DNA of 64,000 bases from Ahaetulla prasina (taxonomy: Eukaryota; Chordata; Lepidosauria; Squamata; Colubridae). The notes beneath the pieces were generated by a model. It had not been told where the DNA came from. It saw only the letters and a program-made list of their open reading frames with translations, and did not search any database. Positions 45,011 through 56,134 of the stretch are shown here, in pieces. Position 1 is the stretch's first letter. Each line of letters opens with the position of its first letter. The translations under genes were made by a program, and so were the position numbers. The stretch is taken from contig NC_080540.1 in assembly GCF_028640845.1 (NCBI RefSeq), forward strand, positions 216,115,300 to 216,179,299, in the 5' to 3' direction.

Positions 45011-45419
45011 CAGGTATTCCTCGATCACAATTAGTATCAGAACTTCCAAACTCGTTAAGTGGTGAGTTTGTTCATTGAGTCAAATTCGTTAAGTGGTAAG
45101 TTTGTTCATTGAGTTTGTTCATTGAGTCAGTTTTATGACTTTTTTTTTTTTTGCTGCAATTGTTGAGTGAATCCAGCTTCTCCCATTGATTTTGCTTGTT
45201 CGAAGCCCCTGGAAAGGTTGTAAATGGTGATCATATGACCCCATGACTCTTCAAAACTAGTAAATACATGCTGGTTGCCGAATGCCTGAATTTTGATCAT
45301 GGGACCACAGGCACTAATAAGTGTGAGGACTGCTTGTAAATCACTTTTCTTCAGTTTCATTGTAACTTCTAGTGGTCACTAAACCAATGGTTGTAAGTTG
45401 ATAAATTGAGGAATAGCTG
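45011..45419. mobile_element. TA-type (Tc1/mariner-like) MITE, uninterrupted
   Basis: The ends are caggtattcctcgatcac and the complement of ttgataaattgaggaatagctg, flanked by TA on both sides (45009-45010 and 45420-45421). It is the intact reference for the nested copies at 1403-7473. No transposase ORF. Confidence 0.75.
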
Positions 45420-45486
45420 TAATACCTAAAGAAGCCCAGGATCTGACTTGAACAAGAAAGTGTTGACTAATATCTTTATTGAATAA

Positions 45487-46199
45487 ACTCCCTCTTTATG
45501 ACCCTGTAATCACTTATTTTATTTATTTATTTATTTATTAAATTTTTATACCGCCCTTCTCCCAAAGGACTCAGGGCGATGTACAGCCAAGGATAAAACT
45601 CAATATATATACAATTAAAACCAGAATTTAAAACAAAGCAAATTACAAATAAGGCCAACAATTAAAATTTAAATTTAAAATTTAAAAATTCAAAACCCTA
45701 AAACAATAAAAAACCCAATTTAAAATAGTAAAACTATTATGCCAGTCCTGCTTGAATAAATAAGTGTGTTTTTAGCTCATGGCGAAAGGTCCGAAGATCA
45801 GGCACTTGGCGTAAGCCAGGGGGAAGTTCGTTCCAGAGTGTCGGTGCTCCAACAGAGAAGGCCCTGCTCCTGGGGGCCGCCAGCCGACACTGTTTGGCGG
45901 ACGGCACCCTGAGGAGACCCTCTCTGTGAGAGCGTACGGGTCGGTGGGAGGCATAGGGTAACAGCAGGCGGTCTCGTAAGTACCCGGGTCCTAAGCCATG
46001 ATTCGGGATAGAGTTGGGGTGGCTGGATGGAGCTGAGCATTTACTGGCTGGATGCCCTTCCTGATGCCACATAGAGTTCGCAGCAGATATTTTTTTTACC
46101 TGGACCCTGGGAGATAAACATCTGTCGCTGCCTAGGATTGAACTCTCAACCTTCTGAGTGAGAGGCGAGTGTCTTCACCACTAGGCCACCATGCTGTTC
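45487..46199 (-). mobile_element. tRNA SINE with an L2 inserted in its 3' region
   Basis: The tRNA-like head (minus strand; ggtggcctagtggtgaagac, then gagttcaatcct) and body (ggcatcaggaagggcatcca) occupy 46007-46199. An 18-bp direct repeat, aatatctttattgaataa (45469-45486 and 46200-46217), encloses both this SINE and the L2 at 45515-46006. About 28 bp at 45487-45514 would then be the SINE's 3' end. Confidence 0.65.
45515..46006 (-). pseudogene. 5'-truncated L2 (C-terminus and 3' UTR)
   Basis: The minus strand encodes only the L2 carboxy end: GLGPGYLRDRLLLPYASHRP, SHREGLLRVPSAKQCRLAAP, WNELPPGLRQVPDLRTF and HELKTHLFIQAGLA. The frame ends at a stop, the 3' UTR contains the gggcggtataaaaatt block, and the (ATTT)n tail lies at 45515-45542. 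The 88 or so codons are in one open frame, so this is a fairly young copy. It lacks the RT and cannot function. Confidence 0.8.
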
Positions 46200-46217
46200 A
46201 ATATCTTTATTGAATAA

Positions 46218-47129
46218 TAACAATAAATCGTTTACCACAACTTTGGCTGAAAGATTGAAAATAGAATTTTATTCATGAAGTTCAATGCGGGTTTTTTTTT
46301 AACCTAAAAGATATGCGAGATAATATTAGAAATGTGTTGGATATACTGGTGCAAATATGTGACACTCTCAGCATGGCCCTGTCAAGTAAACACACCCACA
46401 TTCAGATACAGACACTTAAGAAATAAAGTTTCCAAACATTCACGAAGAAAGCTAAGAAAGCTTGAGGTGATTCTGAATCAAAGTTAAGAGGACTATCCCC
46501 TTTTGGAATTGCTATCTACTGTGAAAAGATTATGATTCTTTTTAGACAAGACCACAGCATGTTGGTAGTTGCAGGTAGGGAGGAATTAAAGTTGTTGCTT
46601 AGTAGGATTACTACTGCTAGTAGATTCAGGCAAGTTTTCTTTATTTTTGTGCAGCCTGCCACTATGTTCCGTTAATCTCTGTTATTATCAATAAACGCTG
46701 TTCACAGAACCTGCAGTTTCCTGCTCTCGTGTGTGCCAGCTATTGAATAAGAATGTTTAAAAAAAATATTGAGAAGGTGGAATTCGTGTTCAGAGATTTT
46801 CAAAAGAAGGCAATACACTGGATATTATTTGTGTGTGTTAGTGCATGTCCATGTGTGAGTGTGGGTTGTGGGTCGGCATGTGTGTGCAAGCATGCTAAAG
46901 AGAGCTTGTGCCAGTATTATTTCCTCATCTGTAGTAATGATGGCAAAGAAGAATGTATTTGGTAAAATAAATAATTCTCTCCAAAAATAGCTTTAAATAA
47001 GAAACTGAGACTTCAGTTTGCTTAAATGGAGCGATGGTTATATCCAGACATTTTGCTGGTCCATTCATGTTATTTTGTATTTAAATTTAAGAATATCAGT
47101 AACACCGGCCGAATGGTTAAGGTATCATC

Positions 47130-47161
<32 letters not shown>

Positions 47162-48160
47162 CAAAAGATCTAGGAAGATTTTAGAGAGGCACATACTCCA
47201 TTGAACGTTAAAACTGTAGAGATATGTAGCTAAAGGACTTAAAGCATATTTTCCCCAACACTATGTAAAGAAGTTACTTCTGGTCATCGCACACCCATAA
47301 TTGAGGAAAGACAATCGCTACCCTTGCTACTTTAAACCAAGCAGAAGTAACAGAACAATCTTCGTGTGACCTTTCATAATGTAGCTTGCAGGTATATCAC
47401 AGAGAATACTAATTTGCAGAGGGGGGGTGGGGCAAGGAATGATGGAGAGGAAAAGATGCCAAAAATCTATTTCATCTACTTATGAAAAAGTCAATCTGTT
47501 CATGGTATTTCAGTCAGGTGTATGGTATTCAGTAGTCTACAAGCACAACCTAATACAACAAAAAAAAACCCATAAATGCAAAATAAAAGAAAAAAAGGGG
47601 GGAAAGCCATTAAAGTTGCCTTTGGTTGAAGATCTATAAGTAAAAACCAGAAGGAAGGAGGAAAAGGCGGGGAGCAAGTATCAGAGATGGAGAAGCGGGA
47701 AAGAAATGCAGCGGGAACAAGTGTTACTAGTCTGAGCTAAGAGGCGAGAAACATCAGAGACAAAACAAAAAGAATGTGTGAAGTTGGCAGTTTCTGGAAA
47801 GGCTACATGTGTAGGAGGCAGCCTCAAAATTTGGGGTCAAGTTAGAGTGCAAGGCTGTTGACCTATGTCATGGTTGTGGGAGGAGTAAGTAAAACTCTTG
47901 CCCTTTTCAACTTAACAGCTCTGATTTAACTTCAGGCAGCCTGGCAAAGATGGGTGACTTGTTCACTCATTACAGCTCCACTAGAGTCAAGCAAATAAAT
48001 GTTTCTTCATGGACGTCAATTCATTCTTTTAGAATCAGATTAATTTAAAATAAATAAATAAATAAAAATAATACGGTGAACGCAGCTGAGAATACTGTTT
48101 GTGTCAGTCCTATGCCACAGCTGCACAAACCGATAAATCAATACCAAGTTGATTAGTCAG
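46218..48160. other. Unique AT-rich sequence with a (GTT)10 repeat
   Basis: A perfect (GTT)10 occupies 47131-47160, preceded by a tRNA-like scrap (gaatggttaaggtatcat). A GT-rich stretch lies near 46829-46890. No gene is supported. Confidence 0.4.
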
Positions 48161-48167
48161 CCCATAT

Positions 48168-50565
48168 TTATTTATTTATTTATTTATTTATTGTTTGAAT
48201 TTATATACCGCCCTATCTCCCAAAGGACTCAGGGCGGTTCACAGGCATATAAAACATCAATATACAAATTAAAATAATCATTAAAAAACTTATTCTACTG
48301 CCCAATTAATTAAAAATAAAAATATAAATATTAAAATCAATTTAAAAACCCCTCTAAATTTAAAATCTAAAAAACTAAGCCAGTCCTGCACAGATGAATA
48401 AATGTGTCTTGAGCTCGCGACGGAAGGTTCGAAGGTCCGGAAGTTGACGGAGTCCTGGGGGGAGTTCGTTCCAGAGGGCGGGAGCCCCCACAGAGAAGGC
48501 CCTTCCCCTGGGCGTCGCCAGACGACACTGCCTAGCTGACGGCACCCTGAGGAGTCCCTCTCTGTGAGAGCGCACGGGTCGGTGAGAGGTATCTGGTCGC
48601 AGTAGGCGGTCCCAGATAACCCGGCCCTATGCCATGGAGCGCTTTAAAGGTGGTCACCAAAACCTTGAAGCGCACCCGAAAGCCACAGGTAGCCAGTGCA
48701 GACTGCGCAGGATAGGTGTTATCACGGAGCCACGAGGGCTCCATCTATCACCCGCGCAGCGTTCTGGACTAACTGTAGCCTCGGATGCCCTTCAAGGAAG
48801 CCCCATGTAGAGAGCGTTGCAGTAATCCAGGCGAGACGTCACGAGGGCGTGAGTGACCGTGCATAGGGCCTCCCGGTCCAGAAAGGGGCGCAACTGGCGC
48901 ACCAGGCGAACCTGGTAGAACGCTCTCCTGGAGACGGCTGTCAAATGATCTTCTAGAGACAGCCGTTCATCCAGGAGGACGCCTAAGTTGCGCACCCTCT
49001 CCATCGGGGCCAATGACTCGCCACCGATGGTCAGCCGCGGATTTAGCTGACTGTACCGGGACGCCGGCATCCACAGCCACTCTGTCTTGGAGGGATTGAG
49101 CTTGAGCCTGTTTCTCCCCATCCAGACCCGTACGGCCTCCAGACACCGGGACAGCACTTCGACGGCTTCGTTGGGGTGGTCCGGTGTGGAAAAGTACAGC
49201 TGGGTGTCATCCGCGTACAGCTGGTACCTCACACCGAACCCACTGATGATCTCACCCAGCGGCTTCATATAGATGTTGAACAGAAGGGGCGAGAGGATCG
49301 ATCCCTGCGGCACCCCACAAGTGAGGCGCCTCGGGGCCGACCTCTGCCCCCCTGTCAACACCGACTGCGACCGGTCGGAGAGATAGGAGGAGAACCACCG
49401 ATAAACGGTGCCTCCCACTCCCAATCCCTCCAACCGGTGCAGCAGGATACCATGGTCGATGGTATCGAAAGCCGCTGAGAGGTCTAATAGGACCAGGGCA
49501 GAGGAACAACCCCTATCCCTGGCCCTCCAGAGATCATCCACCAACGCGACCAAAGCCATCTCCGTGCTGTAACCGGGTCGGAAACCGGACTGGAATGGGT
49601 CTAGATAGACAGTTTCATCCAGGTGCAAGGGAAACTGATATGCCACCATACTCTCTACAACCTTCGCCGCGAAGCGAAGGTTGGAGACCGGACGATAATT
49701 ACCTAAAACAGCCGGGTCCAGGGAAGGCTTCTTGAGGAGGGGCCTCACCACCGCCTCTTTCAAGGCGGCCGGAAAGACACCCTCCACCAAAGAAGCGCTC
49801 GTAATCGCCTGGAGCCAGCCTCGTGTCACCTCCTGCGTGGCCAGCACCAACCAGGAGGGGCACGGGTCCAGTAAACACGTGGTGGCATTCAGCCTCCCCA
49901 ACAGCCTGTCCATGTCCTCGGGAGCGACAGGGTCAAACTCATCCCATAAAATGTCACCAAGACCACCCTCAGCCGTCTCACCCGTATCACCGCAGTCTTG
50001 GTCCAAACCATCCCGAAGCTGAACGATTTTATCGTATAGATAACCGTTAAACTCCTCAGCACGTCCCTGTAACGGGTCATCCCGCTCCCCCTGGTGTAGG
50101 AGGGAGCGGGTCACCCGAAACAGGGCGGCTGGGCGGTTATCTGCCGATGCAATGAGGAGGCGTAGCTACGCCTCGCCTCCCTCATTGCCACTAGGTAAGC
50201 CCTAGTATAGGACTTCACTAGTGTCCGATCAGCTTCTGAACGGCTAGACCTCCAGGAACTCTCTAGGCGTCTTCTCCGGCGCTTCATCCCTCTCAGCTCC
50301 TCAGAGAACCAAGGAGCCGGTTGGGACCTGCGCCGGGTCAGAGGCCGCAAAGGCACGACCCGGTCTAAGGCCCCCGCCGCGGCCCGTTCCCAGGCCGCAA
50401 CAAGTTCCTCAGCCGAGCCGTGAGCCAGACCCTCAGGAAATGGCCCAAGCTCCGTCCGGAACCCCTCCGGGTCCATCAGGCGCCTGGGACGGAACCAACG
50501 TGTCGGCTCCGTCTCCCTGCGGCGGTGAATGGCGGTCAGAAAGTCCAGACGAAGAAGAGAGTGAT
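48168..50565 (-). mobile_element. 5'-truncated L2 LINE, 2.4 kb, largely open
   Basis: The sense strand is minus, with an (ATTT)n tail at 48168-48194 and the 3' UTR hairpin-like block (ccgccctatctcccaaagga on the plus strand). The 5' truncation at about 50565 joins an AT-rich flank (atataatataataaac). I cannot see a target duplication. Confidence 0.85.
48792..50563 (-). pseudogene. L2 reverse transcriptase, long open frame with one early frameshift
   Basis: From 50563 the linker after the endonuclease is open (RRETEPTRWFRPRRLMDPEG to RRSYASS). A 4-base deletion near 50155, relative to the 33421 copy, shifts the frame. From 50114 to 48792 a 440-codon block is uninterrupted. It has the L2-clade RT motifs in order: VLGNYRPVSNLRF, FQSGFRPGYSTEMALVALVD, LVLLDLSAAFDTIDHGILL (first catalytic Asp), LTCGVPQGSILSPLLFNIYM, YQLYADDTQLYFS (the catalytic YADD) and RLKLNPSKTEWL. 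The thumb (LGVLLDERLS) and TSRLDYCNALYMGLP follow. The remaining C-terminus (SHREGLLRVPSARQCRLATP, then WNELPPGLRQL) is at 48744-48375 in other frames. All RT catalytic aspartates are present, so this is the best-preserved RT in the window, but no start codon or endonuclease accompanies it. Confidence 0.85.
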
Positions 50566-50904
50566 ATATAATATAATAAACAATAAGTAACAATAAATTA
50601 TTTTGTCCTACCAGAAACTTTGACTAAATGAAGGGTCATACACTTCAGATGGGAGTCTCTTTAGTAATGTAATCAGTAACATTTCTTCTGGAATCGTAAG
50701 CAAATGGCCAGTTGTAATTAAAGATGGAGTCTATTGGAATTATTCTTCAAGAACTGGCAGAAAAATATTAAAACAGACCATAGAAACCCCTTCCTTCCTT
50801 CCTTCCTTCCTTCCTTCCTTCCTTCCTTCCTTCCTTCCTTCCTTCCTTCCCTCCCTCCCTCCTTTTTTTCCTTGGAGACTATAATCTGCTGCTTCCCTAA
50901 TAAA
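50566..50904. other. Spacer with a (TTCC)n microsatellite
   Basis: The stretch 50788-50862 is a TTCC repeat (about 15 units) passing into TCCC units. The rest is unremarkable. Confidence 0.6.
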
Positions 50905-50907
50905 CCA

Positions 50908-52100
50908 TACATTTGCAGACTAGTGATTGGTCTCATTCGAGACAATGACGAATCCGCATATAGACGAGAGGTCGAACGACTAGCCTTGTGGTGCAACCAA
51001 AACAATCTGGAACTGAACACACTCAAAACCGTAGAAATGGTGGTAGACTTTAGGAGAAACCCTTCCATACTTCCACCTCTCACAATACTTGACAACACAG
51101 TATCAACAGTAGAAACCTTCAAATTTCTAGGTTCTATCATATCGCAAAATCTCAAATGGACAGCTAATATCAAAAACATCATTAAAAAAGGACAACAAAG
51201 AATGCTCTTTCTGCGCCAACTCAGTAAGCTCAAACTGCCCAAGGAGTTGCTGATCCAATTCTACAGAGGAATTATTGAGTTTGTCATTTGCACCTCTATA
51301 ACTGTCTGGTTCGGTTCTGCAACCCAACAAGAAAAACACAGACTTCAGAGGATAATTAGAACTGCAGAAAAAACAATTGCTACCAACCTGCCTTCCACTG
51401 AGGACTTGTATACTGCACGAATCAAGAAGAGGGCCTGTTGTGTCTTGCCCGCCCTCAGAGCAGCCGGGGCCTTCTTATCTGCTCCCGAACACGGAGGAAT
51501 GTATGCCTCCCGGCCCCAGTCCTGGCTCCATGCCCAGACAAACTGCAGAAAAAGGAGCACCTCCCGGCCCCAGCCCTGACTCCATGCCCAGGCAAACGGA
51601 GCAGCTAGACCCCTCCCCCTCCTCCACAGCATGTGAGCCTGAGGAGGGTTTATTACCAATAGCTGATTGGAGTGACCCTCGCATCAGAAGATTGGATAGG
51701 CGGAGGCAACAGAAGGAAGGGAGGGGCAGGCCTTAATGAGTGCTGAGTCATGGAGCCACACCCCATGGCCTATATAAAGGATCTGCTTTCTGGCAGTCTC
51801 TGAGTCAGGCAAAGTCGAACTTATCTTGCTGAAGTCACTTACTGGTCTCCTGCCTGCTCTGAGGACTTTGCTAGGACTTTGGGCAGAGCTGCAGAGGCAA
51901 GCCTGATTCGGATTTCCCTGACCCGGCGGTCAGCGGAGGAGTGGGACATGACAGGGCCGTGAAAATATTTACAGATCCCTCACATCCTGGACATAAACTG
52001 TTTCAACCCCTACCCTCAAAACGACGCTATAGAGCACTGCACACCAGAACAACTAGACACAAGAACAGTTTTTTCCCGAAGGCCATCACTCTGCTAAACA
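50908..52100 (+). pseudogene. Rex1-like RT C-terminus, split by a solo LTR
   Basis: Open residues before the LTR: ESAYRREVERLALWCNQNNL, LNTLKTVEMVVDFRRNPS, FKFLGSIISQNLKWTANI, KKGQQRMLFLRQLSKLKLPK, FYRGIIEFVICTSITVWFG and RIIRTAEKTIATNLPSTEDL. After the LTR and its duplicated gggcc the frame resumes as VKIFTDPSHPGHKLFQPLPS, TRTTRHKNSFFPKAITLLNK and a stop. This is the region after the YADD box in the CR1 superfamily, close to the Rex1/Babar type. The palm motifs are missing by 5' truncation. Apart from the LTR the frame is unbroken, so the copy was young when interrupted. Confidence 0.75.
51436..51953 (+). mobile_element. Solo LTR, family B, perfect 5-bp TSD
   Basis: It begins TGTTGTGTC and ends GACATGACA. 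gggcc is duplicated at 51431-51435 and 51954-51958. A TATA box (tatataaagg, 51771-51780) lies in the middle, giving plus-strand direction. Its reverse copy is at 27270-27791. An ORF opens at its 5' edge and stops at about 51736, with the same frame and stop as 27488-27787. Confidence 0.85.
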
Positions 52101-52225
52101 AATAATTCCATCATCACTGTCAGACTATTTACTGAATCTGCACTACTATTAATCGTTTCATAGTTCCCATCACCAATGTCTTTCTACTTATGACTGTATG
52201 ACTATAACTTGTTGCTGGCGATCCT

Positions 52226-53665
52226 TATTTATTTATTTATTTATTTATTTCGATTTTTATACCGCCCTTCTCCCGAAGGACTCAGGCCGGTGTACAGCCA
52301 AGTAAAATTCAATATATAAACATTAAGAGAAAGTTAAAAAGCATATTATAATGTGGCCCAAATTTTAAAACAAATTTAAATCTTAAAATATAAATAACCC
52401 CAATAAAATTTCAGTCCAGTCCCGCTTGAATAAATAGGTGCGTTTTCAGCTCACGGCGAAAGGTCCGAAGATCAGGCACTTGACGTAAGCCAGGGGGAAG
52501 TTCATTCCAAAGTGTAGGAGCTCCTACAGAGAAGGCCCTTCCCCTGGGGGCCGCCAACCGACATTGCTTGGCGGACGGCACCCGGAGAAGGCCCTCTCTG
52601 TGTGAGCGTACGGGTCGGTGGGAGGCATAAGGTAACAGCAGGCGGTCCTGTAAGTACCCGGGTCCTAAGCCATGGAGTGCTTTGAAGGTGGTAACCAAAA
52701 TCTTGAAGCACACCCGAAAGACCACAGGAGGCCAGTGCAAACTGCGCAGGATTGGTGTTACATGGGAGCAACGAGTTGCTCCCACTATTACCCGCGCAGC
52801 TGCATTCTGGACTAACTGCAGCCTCCGGGTGCACTTCAAGGGCAGCCCCATGTAGAGAGCATTGCAATAGTCCAAGCGGGAAGTGACAAGGGCATGAGTG
52901 ACCGTGCATAAGGCATCCCGGTCAAGGAAGGGGCGCAACTGGCGCACCAAGCGTACTTGGTGGAAGGCCCTCTTGGAGACGGCCGCCAAATGGTCGTCAA
53001 ACGACAGCCGCCCATCCAAGAGGACACCCAAATTGCGCACCCTCTCCGTTGGGGCCAATAACTCGCCCCCCACAGCCAGCTGCGGCTGCAGCTGACTGCA
53101 GTGCCGGCATCCACAGCCACTCCGTCTTGGAGGGATTGAGCTTGAGTCTGTTTCTCCCCATCCAGACCCGTACGGCCTCCAGACACCGGGACAGCACTTC
53201 GACAGCTTCGTTGGGGTGGTCCGGGGTGGAAAAGTACAGCTGAGTGTCATCAGCATACAGATGATAACTCACCCCGAAACCACTGATGACCTCACCCAGC
53301 GGCTTCATGTAGATGTTGAACAGGAGGGGCGAGAGAATCGACCCCTGTGGCACCCCACAAGTAAGGTGCCTCGCGGTCGACCTCTGCCCCCCTGTCAACA
53401 CCGTCTGCGACCGGTCGGAGAGATAGGAGGAGAACCACCGATAAACGGTGCCTCCCACTCCCAACCCCTCCAACCGGTGCAGCAAGATACCATGGTCGAT
53501 GGTATCGAAAGCCGCTGAGAGATCTAATAGGACCAGGGCAGAGGAACAAGCCCTATCCCTGGCCCTCCAGAGGTCATCCACCAACGCGACCAAAGCTGTC
53601 TCCATACTGTGACCGGACCGGAAGCCGGACTGGAACGGGTCTAGATAGACAGCTTCATCCAGGTA
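52226..53665 (-). mobile_element. 5'-truncated L2 nested in the Rex1-like LINE
   Basis: The (ATTT)n tail lies at 52226-52250 and the 3' UTR at 52251-52410, followed by coding sequence to about 53665. The flanking Rex1 sequence joins as gatcctt then atgattta across it. Confidence 0.85.
52411..53605 (-). pseudogene. L2 RT palm to C-terminus
   Basis: From 53605 a 202-codon block holds METALVALVDDLWRARDRA, LLDLSAAFDTIDHGILLHRL, GVPQGSILSPLLFNIYMKPL, YHLYADDTQLYFSTPDH (the catalytic YADD) and RLKLNPSKTEWL. A frameshift at about 53097 (missing bases in the residue run following WMPA) passes to the block ending at 52411: LAPTERVRNLGVLLDGRLSF, ALVTSRLDYCNALYMGLPLK, LPYASHRPVRSHREGLLRVP and LKTHLFIQAGLD. 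Everything upstream of the FRPG motif is lost by 5' truncation. It is similar to but distinct from the 48792 copy. Confidence 0.8.
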
Positions 53666-53829
53666 CCGGGATGATTTATATTGATATATTGACCATCAAT
53701 TGTGTTGTAAATGTCGTACCTTGATGAACGTATCTTTTCTTTTATGTACACTGAGAGCATATGCACCAAGACAAATTCCTTGTGTGTCCAATCACACTTG
53801 GCCAATAAAGAAAATTCTATTCTTTTGTA

Positions 53830-54495
53830 TCTCTGTAGATCCTTGTTCTTAAATTGTTCTTAATACTGTAATTGTTTTAGGTTTCAAAACCCTGTAGGCA
53901 CTACAAAATCTGGAGAAAAATCATACAAACATTTTCCCTCTATGTTGCCCTTCAGTAAAAACTCTTCTGCAGAAGTAAAGGTTGATTAAAAAAAATAACC
54001 TCAGCCAAAAACAGAAACTACAGTGTGATGTCCAGACCTCAAATTTTCTCCGCCATGATTCTGAGCACATCTGCATCCTGTACTCATATAATGTAAAGTA
54101 ATTCAGAGTAATATATAACATAATGTAACATACTGTAACATAACATATAAATGCATTCCAGGACTGTTAAGCACTTTGCAAGAATTTATATTGAATCTTT
54201 TCTAGAATAATTACTTGTCCTTTCAGATATGTAGGTGAGAACTACACTGTGGAATAAATGAGCTACAGCATTCATAAACATTAAGTACCAATGAAATATG
54301 TTGCCCACCAATTGTATGATGAAACCGAGCCAAAGGCCTCTCTTAACATTTCCCAGAACTTGCTTCCAGCTGCAGTCCGAGGTTTCTTAAGTGATTAAAC
54401 AGCCCTTTTCATATTATAGTACATGCAAGTGGAACAAAGCTGGCTTTGTTGAACTTAGCAAGCCAGTTTAGGGTGGCCATTCAGGTACTGACTGG
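53830..54495. other. Spacer with a degenerate AACAT-like repeat
   Basis: Around 54108-54150 there are several taacat/taatgt motifs, perhaps a decayed microsatellite. No gene. Confidence 0.4.
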
Positions 54496-54503
54496 GAGCA
54501 GTG

Positions 54504-54772
54504 CAGAGGTGGTATTCATCAAGTTCTGACCAGTTCTGGAGAATCGGCAGTGGACATTTTGAGTAGTTCGGAAGAACCGGTAAATACTACCTCTGACTGG
54601 CCCCGCCCCCATCTATTCTCTGCCTCCCGAGTCTCAGCTGATTGGGAGGGAATGGGGATTTTGCAGTATCCTTCCCCTACCACGCCCACCAAGCCACGCC
54701 CATCAAGCCATGCCACGCCCACCAAGCCACACCCACAGAATCGGTAGTAAAAAAAATTGAATCCCACCACTG
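54504..54772. mobile_element. hAT-like MITE (269 bp), 7/8 TSD
   Basis: The left end is cagaggtggtattcatcaag and the right end ttgaatcccaccactg. The flanks gagcagtg (54496-54503) and gagcggtg (54773-54780) differ at one base. An internal short repeat of accaagccacgcccatca-type units expands its middle. Confidence 0.85.
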
Positions 54773-54780
54773 GAGCGGTG

Positions 54781-56130
54781 AGGCTCAAGTTCTTAAATCC
54801 TCAACAACAAAGCTCACTGAGTGACTTTGGGCCAACTGTTTCCCCTCACAGCCCAGCCTACCTTACAGGGTTGTTGTGGGAAATAGAAGGGGGGGCACTA
54901 AGCATGCTATCTTGAGCTCCTGAATGAAAAGCTGCAGATCAGTCTGACAGATAATAACAATTTAAATGCCTTTGTACCAACATACTGCTGAAACCGGTCT
55001 TCTCGCTGAGGAGAGATTCCTCCTGTTCTTTTCAGTTTTTGATTTGATTGTTCTCCGAATACTTTGGGATTCCTTGTGAATCCCAAATGATATTTTTGAG
55101 CTGACCTTTTATTTGCCTTATTTTCGTTTATTTTTGTGAAGTGGCAAAAAGTGCAAAAAGCTTTGGTTTCTCAGTCACTCCCTGGCTTCCTTAGCCATCA
55201 TTCCTGGTGTGGAAAAATTCTATGAGACAATTTTCCTCCAGGTAGCTTTTCCTCAGGATTTAATTTAAACTTGGGAAACCAGGTTGGCTGCAAAACCTGG
55301 TCATAAATTTACAGTGAAAAATATGGTGGATGTGGACCCCTCCTGTAATCTATTCTCTGATCCTAGCCGGGTTTTAAAAAACACCTGTTTGGAGAAATAT
55401 GTCAGACTGAGAGGAAGGCCTAGGAACCAGTGACAAGGAAATGCAAGCCTAGGCCCAATCAAAGGAAGGGCTCAATCTCTTGTTTGCAATTAATAAACTT
55501 GACCCAGGACCTCTTCAGATTTTGCATTTTTCTTTGATAACCTTTAAGAGCCAAAATAGATAGTAAATATACTATTTGGTCACCAAACCTTGTAAAACCT
55601 CTGCAATCCCCCTATGCAAATCTTCTTCTCTTTTGAAAGAAGAAAGTTCTTCTTTCAAAGAATGGTTTGAAATTAGATTTTTTTAAAAAAGTAACTTTTT
55701 TGATTTTTAAAAAAGTACTTTTTTTACTTTTTTAAAAAAATAACTTTTTTACTTTTTTTAAAAAGTAAAAAAAAACTTTTTTTAAAAAAAGTAACTCTTC
55801 TGATGTGAAAAACTGCATTTAAGTGTAGGAAGGAAGGAAGTATATAGAGAAATAAAGACAAGGGTAAAAAGCTGGATCTAAAAAACATTTTTTTTTATAC
55901 ATTTTTTTAAAAATTCCTTCTTTATGACTTTATAATTCAAGGTGACGAAAGTATCTAATACTCCTTTCTCCTGCTGTTTTCCCCACACCAACAACTCTGT
56001 AAAGTGAGTTAGGCTGATGGAGCATCCCGAAGTATCTCAGCCAGCTTTCATGCCTAAAATGGGACTAGAACTCATAGTCTCCCTGTTTTTAGCCAGGTGC
56101 CTTAGCCACTTCATGCCAAACTGATTAATT
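54781..56130. other. Unique sequence with an A/T palindromic cluster
   Basis: Positions 55676-55796 are built of alternating ttttttaaaaaagtaac and complement units. Otherwise no gene or repeat is supported. Confidence 0.45.
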
Positions 56131-56134
56131 TAAC

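Larger units (their letters stand above)
50905..53820 (+). mobile_element. Rex1-like LINE interrupted by an LTR B and an L2
   Basis: The host pieces are 50905-51435, 51959-52225 and 53666-53820. They join to give the C-terminal RT region, the ORF end and the 3' UTR (ggtttatattgat-like block, acacttggccaataaagaaa). The 3' end matches 17211-17635 in reverse. It is 5'-truncated near 50905. Confidence 0.8.
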
